From Pholiota molesta (taxonomy: Eukaryota > Basidiomycota > Agaricomycetes > Agaricales > Strophariaceae): DNA of 64,000 nt. How positions within the stretch are numbered: position 1 is the first letter of the stretch; each line of letters starts with the position of its first letter. The stretch is from contig JACGCK010000017.1 in the NCBI GenBank assembly GCA_014925825.1, positions 248,001 to 312,000 of the forward strand. Reading direction: 5' to 3'. Position numbers and translations under genes: made by a program. The notes beneath the pieces were generated by a model. That model worked only from the letters and a program-made list of their open reading frames with translations, had not been told where the DNA came from and ran no database searches. This document shows positions 59,699-64,000 of the stretch, one piece after another.

Positions 59699-60119
59699 TA
59701 TTAGTGACCGCAACTCACGCGAAATTCTTCCCAAGTCCAATAGATAACTCAGATTGTCCGCTATACAGATGCAAAACAATATAAACGGCTAGTGCACTAC
59801 TGCAAGAGCTCGAAGAAGGTGCAGCTGACATCCCGTATGCGACGAAACGAGGTAGATTTTATTGTGATGTGTGCTTTGAGTTGTCTTTGCTGATACTTGT
59901 CCTTTAATTGCCAATGGCGATGAATGTGGTATGGGGTACCCGCTTAATTCTGGACCTCGGATGCATGATATATATTGTCATTGCAATTGGAACATCCATA
60001 CTCTCGTCCGTACCAGTCGAAGCTGCGAGACAGTGAATGAATAAGACGAAATTCAGTATCTACTATCTCACCCACGTCAAGCTCTAGGCTCTCCAGTGAT
60101 GCTCGCCGTCCAAGTCCTT

Positions 60120-60536
60120 CTATTCAGCGTCACTGATATCTAGAAAGGAATGTCAACAGAAGTGTAGGGTAAATTAATAGCAGATCATATACCTATGACC
60201 CCCAGATGGCGAATGGGTGCTTTTTTGAGTTTGCCTACGGAGGTTTGCTGCTCATGATCAGAGTCACTGAGATCTAGAAAGGAGAAAGGAATGTCATGTC
60301 AATGGAAGTGTAGGTAAATTGATAGCAGACATACCTATGACTCCCAGATGGCGAACAGGCGCTTTTTCAATTTTGCCTTTGGCCTGGCACAACGGGTGGC
60401 GAGTGTGGTTGCCAGTGCGCATGCACCTGGTTTTTTCCCTATGTTGTTGGCTTGCTGGCTTGGATGTAGGACGCCTTCCAGTGGTAGTGACAATGGCTCC
60501 AATGGCTCCTCTAGGCTTGTGCTTTGTTCTCGCCAT
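60120..60536 (-). CDS. Small basic protein with two SUMO-interaction-like motifs (100 aa)
   Basis: Three exons (60335-60536, 60193-60273, 60120-60139) with GT..AG junctions in phase give 100 aa. The N-terminus is basic (MARTKHKPRG, RRPTSKPAS) and could be nuclear. The rest contains two copies of one module: GKIEKAPVRHLGVI-DLSDSD and GKLKKAPIRHLGVI-DISDAE, each spanning an exon junction. V-I-D-[LI]-S followed by acidic residues is the classic SUMO-interaction pattern. The module arose by duplication of the exon end plus the following intron, whose sequences are also alike. The gene sits between two ~240-bp direct repeats. Function unknown; SUMO binding is inference. The MARTK start recalls the histone H3 tail but nothing else matches H3. 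Confidence 0.6.
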
Positions 60537-60628
60537 AAATGAGGGAGAATAACTTGAATTCAGATGGGATGAAGTCAAGTTGAGGTTGACGATGTCGACT
60601 TCCTTTCAAGTTCTTAAATAAATTTCGC

Positions 60629-60874
60629 GAATGGTACAGTACTGTTAGACGCAGGTTGAATGTGAATTAGCATTTGTTTAACGTGAACTGAACGACCAGC
60701 TCTGTAATTCGTCATATGTTCATGACATCTTTTTCTTTTCATTCATTTTCCTCGTCTCATCTTTGCTTTACTCAACGCACAAGAGCGAGCAATTTATTTG
60801 TTTTGATCACACATCTACATACTGTAAAGTAAGCACTTACTGGGCCTGGCCAAAGCGTACTTAGCGACGCAAAA
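60629..60874. repeat. ~240-bp direct repeat, right copy
   Basis: Partner of 59462-59698, diverged by scattered substitutions and small indels, in the same orientation. Confidence 0.8.
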
Positions 60875-61637
60875 TGTGTAATTGTAATCTACTTCTTAGT
60901 GGGTGAGATGGTGGTGAGACAAGAGAAAGAGAAAGCGTGAGATACTATCTTGGGTCCTGTTGATAAAGGGCAACTTTTGGCCATCAGATTACCATGTGAT
61001 CTTCAATAGGCCGCGGTGGGCAGAGTGGTGCACGTGACAAACTGCGGGCGAAATTCTGGCGCATACCAACTGGGCCTCGCTATCTTCACACGCTTTCTCT
61101 CTTCTCGTCATACCACCACCATATATGCTCCTGGGTGGGTGGCACTGTGGAATTGAATGTACGGTGTATACTAGTTTCATAAATACATACATAGACTAAA
61201 TAGTGTTCTTTCAATCGTTATTGTGTACAGGACCAAAAAAAAAAAGAAGTCAGAAGTCTCGACAATCCCATATGTTCAAGTTTGCGCTTTAATATTGGGC
61301 GCTTATATCGGTAGGAAGTCGATATTGCATGCCAGCTCTAACAAAACTGATCCATATGTGCATCCAGCAGACAGAACATCCGAACAAGAATGACATGGAG
61401 TACGAACGCGGACCATGGCCATATGGCGGTTCGATGGAGGCGGGTGAAGCGAGGGCGTTGGGCAATGGGGTAGTGGGCGCTTGGATATCTCGGTACAGCA
61501 AATTGTAACCTTCTTAGACCATGGCCCATTTACTAATGTACTTTTATTGGACAGCCGGCGGTGGCTTCATATAACACGTATATAACACACGTATCGCGCC
61601 TTTTTGCGGTCCCTAAGATTCGCGCATCCTTCACCAA
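60875..61637. other. Intergenic, no gene recognised
   Basis: No supportable coding region; contains an A-rich run near 61235-61246. Confidence 0.45.
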
Positions 61638-62940
61638 TTATGCCCTCTGGACGTGGAACTGGCCTTGAAGGCGCTCAACGCGAAGACGGCTTATCGTGAA
61701 CCTGCTTGTCTCCACTCTTCCAGGACGATGAGGATCTTTCGAAGTGGGTAGCGCTGCGCCGTTAACGAGCTCCAGGCAAGATTTTGTGCGGAACTCTTCA
61801 GGGATGGCAAGTCTAGCCAGAAGATTAGAGAGGTATGATCTTTGAGACGTTCGATACTCTGCATGCTCATCTTCTCTTTCAGAGTTTCCATGCCTTCTTT
61901 CGGAATGCAAAGAGCAAGGCAAAGACCCAGTGGGAGAGTGCCGCCGCGCAGGAGTTCAACAAAATCATTCTCCAAGGTTTGGAGGCACTCAGAAGAAGCC
62001 ACTTCCGCTATTCTCTCCCACATCAAGTACACCTCCGTCGAGACGAAGCTCTTTTGGTCATCATCACTGAACGAAAGCTCTTCGTGGATGAACACCGTTC
62101 CTCGGTAAACATCGCTGTTATTAATGCCATTCGTCAAGGTGAGATGAAAGCTGGATGGGATGCTTTAGGAAGTGACGAGCGCAACGATTTATCGGTACGT
62201 CTATTGCATTTATTTGATTATCAGAGACTAAAAACTGTTATGTAGCTATCACACTCTTTTTCCGGATCATCTCATTCTCTACTTTTGAGTAGCTTAATCG
62301 GCCCTATCAAAGATGGAAGCCACAAAACTGGTCGCGCCCTATTATGGCATTTCGAGATTCAAAAGAGAACTTGAAAACTGGTCGGTAAATTCGCTATCAC
62401 GTCTGTCCGTTATATGATTCTGACACCAAAGACATCAGCACAGGCGAAAACTTGGGCGAAATGGCGGGTCATGAAATCATGGCGTGATTGCTGTGAAAAG
62501 ACCTTTGGCGGTTCGTTTTTTCGCGCGCTAATCGATTCGATTGACTTAATTTACATGCTGCAGAGAACTTTCCAACCACACCGAAGAGCGCATTGAATTC
62601 CATAGTATTCGATGAAGAAGGCCGTCCGCTGCTACCTGATATCAACAACACGGCTAGTAAGATGCTACGTCAAATTCCTCTACCAATTTGTAGAAGCGCA
62701 TTGGGTATGTACGCTATCGTGTCTCATCCCGCCCCTAATTTTGATTTGCTGATTTGTTTCGTTCAGCATTGCATCCCATGGACGGATGGATGTATTGCAC
62801 AGCAGTTCCTCTCTTCGTCTTCTGAAAGCCTTGAGGACGCCGCTGCTTTTCGAGCTGCTCAGCCCAACACGTCATTGCAAATCTTCAAGTTTTGTCCCCT
62901 CCTGTCACCGAGTCGTCTGTGTTGAAGCTGCGCCTGTGGC
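61638..62940 (+). pseudogene. Remnant of an unrecognised multi-exon gene
   Basis: Blocks that read as real protein are ELQARFCAELFRDGKSSQKI, then after an intron SFHAFFRNAKSKAKTQWESA, HFRYSLPHQVHLRRDEALLV, KLFVDEHRSSVNIAVINA and GEMKAGWDALGS. Further on come WAKWRVMKSWRDCCEKTFGG, then SALNSIVFDEEGRPLLPDI and IPWTDGCIAQQF. Splice junctions are visible between several blocks. However, an in-frame TAG precedes the first block and I could not join the parts into one frame. The style fits repetitive agaricomycete genes of unknown function. The antisense frame at 61691-62137 is a shadow. Confidence 0.4.
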
Positions 62941-64000
62941 AAGTGTTGCCCCCTAATTTACACCTAGGATTACAATGTTTAATCAAAAACTCATGAAGTT
63001 ACTGAGTTTGGTGCGGTATGCAGCAGCAGAAGTTGTCCCCAGAAATGGAAATATGGGGCTGATCCCTTCCTACGACTTTCCATGGATGATGCGAAAGTGT
63101 TGGAGATAACGAGACCATGGCGGTCCGTAATGAGCTAGCGGGCCGGCGCGTTTACCGTGACATGGCCATTTCGGGAATGGGCCCCTAACGAGATACCGAG
63201 ACACTAATTCAGTGCATTGCGGTAGGATTTGGCGGATAATATTTAGTGAGTCCCTCGCGCACTGTATTAGACATGCCTCTGAGAGTTTCAACAATTTCCA
63301 TTCAAGAGGTACAAGCTGGGCACTAACTCTCCCTTGGGACTTAGTGCATTTCGCGGTGAACGTAGGTCACGTGCACGTGACGGTGGTGCCATCCGGCCCA
63401 CAGTGATGGCGGCCCATACTAGCGGTCTCTTGAAGGGAACACGGTGTTTGACTCTGGCGCACGCGCATGCAGATGTTGATGATCTTATAGAGAGATGGTG
63501 TACCCTGTCGCTCATCCCAAACAGTTGCCATTGGCATTTGAAGCCTGGCGTTTAGGAAGACGTTGCATTATGGATCCGGTAAGCTACCTCGTCGATGGCT
63601 CGTATCAATATCTAACATTCTCTATTGTAACCAAGGACCACAAAGTCATCTATGGCTAGCGAACTCACTATTCCCGAGAAAACAAGATACCTAGTTCAAA
63701 TCGAATTGGGAAGAGTTAAGCATCATGTGCGTGTCAGTAAATCACTTGTGATTTTTGATGATTAACGCTTTCATATGTTGCTAGGTGTACGATCAGGCTT
63801 TAGAGAGGATTGAGTCGCCGCAACTAGCAATTGGAAAGTCATAGCATATTGCTTAGGAGTGCACAGTAATGGTGTTGTGCTAATCGGGTTCCTGGCCATT
63901 GCAAAGAGTACGTGTAGGACTAAACCCTAACTGGTAGTGAGTGTAACTCAACCATTGCAGCAGATAAAAAACATGCCAATTAGAAAATGCAGTCATTCCA
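62941..64000. other. No gene recognised to the window end
   Basis: The last 1.06 kb shows only short unsupported frames (for example 63334-63555). Confidence 0.45.

Noticed and set aside
60294..60536. Histone H3-like tail because of the MARTK start
   Set aside because: Only the first five residues match; the rest is unrelated and there is no histone fold.
61691..62137. 148-aa minus-strand frame as a gene
   Set aside because: It is antisense to plus-strand blocks that read across an intron (SFHAFFRNAKSKAKTQWESA); the plus strand is better supported.

Overview
The window is nuclear DNA of a filamentous fungus, almost certainly an agaricomycete basidiomycete. Genes are split by many 45-80 nt GT..AG introns, some exons are only 10-60 nt, and the protein families (DUF6535 membrane module, agaric-type NACHT ATPase, Leu-rich F-box proteins, sedolisin S53 peptidase) are typical of mushroom-forming fungi. 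I saw no bacterial or organellar features. Exon models were built by hand from splice signals, reading phase and family knowledge; no alignment was run.

Layout. 1-5.5 kb: a short decayed fragment, a complete 4-exon 3-ketoacyl-CoA thiolase (minus), and a membrane-anchored O-fucosyltransferase-like protein (minus) whose frame is broken by three 1-base losses in G/C runs. 5.5-14 kb: a short 4-exon coiled-coil protein, a 290-aa Ser/acidic protein with a TATA box, an intron-containing tRNA-Gly(GCC), a secreted S53 peptidase, and a 69-aa secreted peptide with six cysteines in a knottin-like order, encoded by five exons. 15.3-18.7 kb: a decayed CWC27-type spliceosomal cyclophilin and an F-box protein.

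19.5-36.5 kb is the most striking region. Two tandem minus-strand paralogues each encode an N-terminal four-helix membrane module (DUF6535-like) followed by 16 consecutive HEAT-like repeats, with essentially one repeat per exon. The introns checked are all phase 1, so these exons are symmetric modules. The downstream copy (gene A) carries a 1,420-bp non-autonomous hAT element with a perfect 8-bp target duplication inside its 5th HEAT exon, plus a frame break. The upstream copy (gene B) is nearly intact. Their upstream flanks are also homologous, and a third flank copy lies between them.

38.8-46 kb: a single-exon F-box protein, a gene-poor stretch, and an 812-aa NACHT (NLR-like) ATPase whose 5' coding segment is tandemly duplicated. 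48.8-54.2 kb: a 5,344-bp LTR element with apparently identical 403-bp LTRs and a 5-bp target duplication. It has no gag/pol, and its interior is mostly an array of ~330-bp tandem units. It sits exactly at the first codon of a broken JmjC-like gene. 57-64 kb: decayed fragments of repetitive-type genes, and a small 3-exon gene (100 aa) whose duplicated exon gives two SUMO-interaction-like motifs, flanked by ~240-bp direct repeats.

Housekeeping genes lie in the left third. The right two thirds look like accessory, repeat-rich sequence where NLR-like, HEAT/DUF6535 and F-box genes duplicate and decay. Several frame breaks are single-base losses in homopolymer runs, so read errors must be excluded before calling those genes dead.
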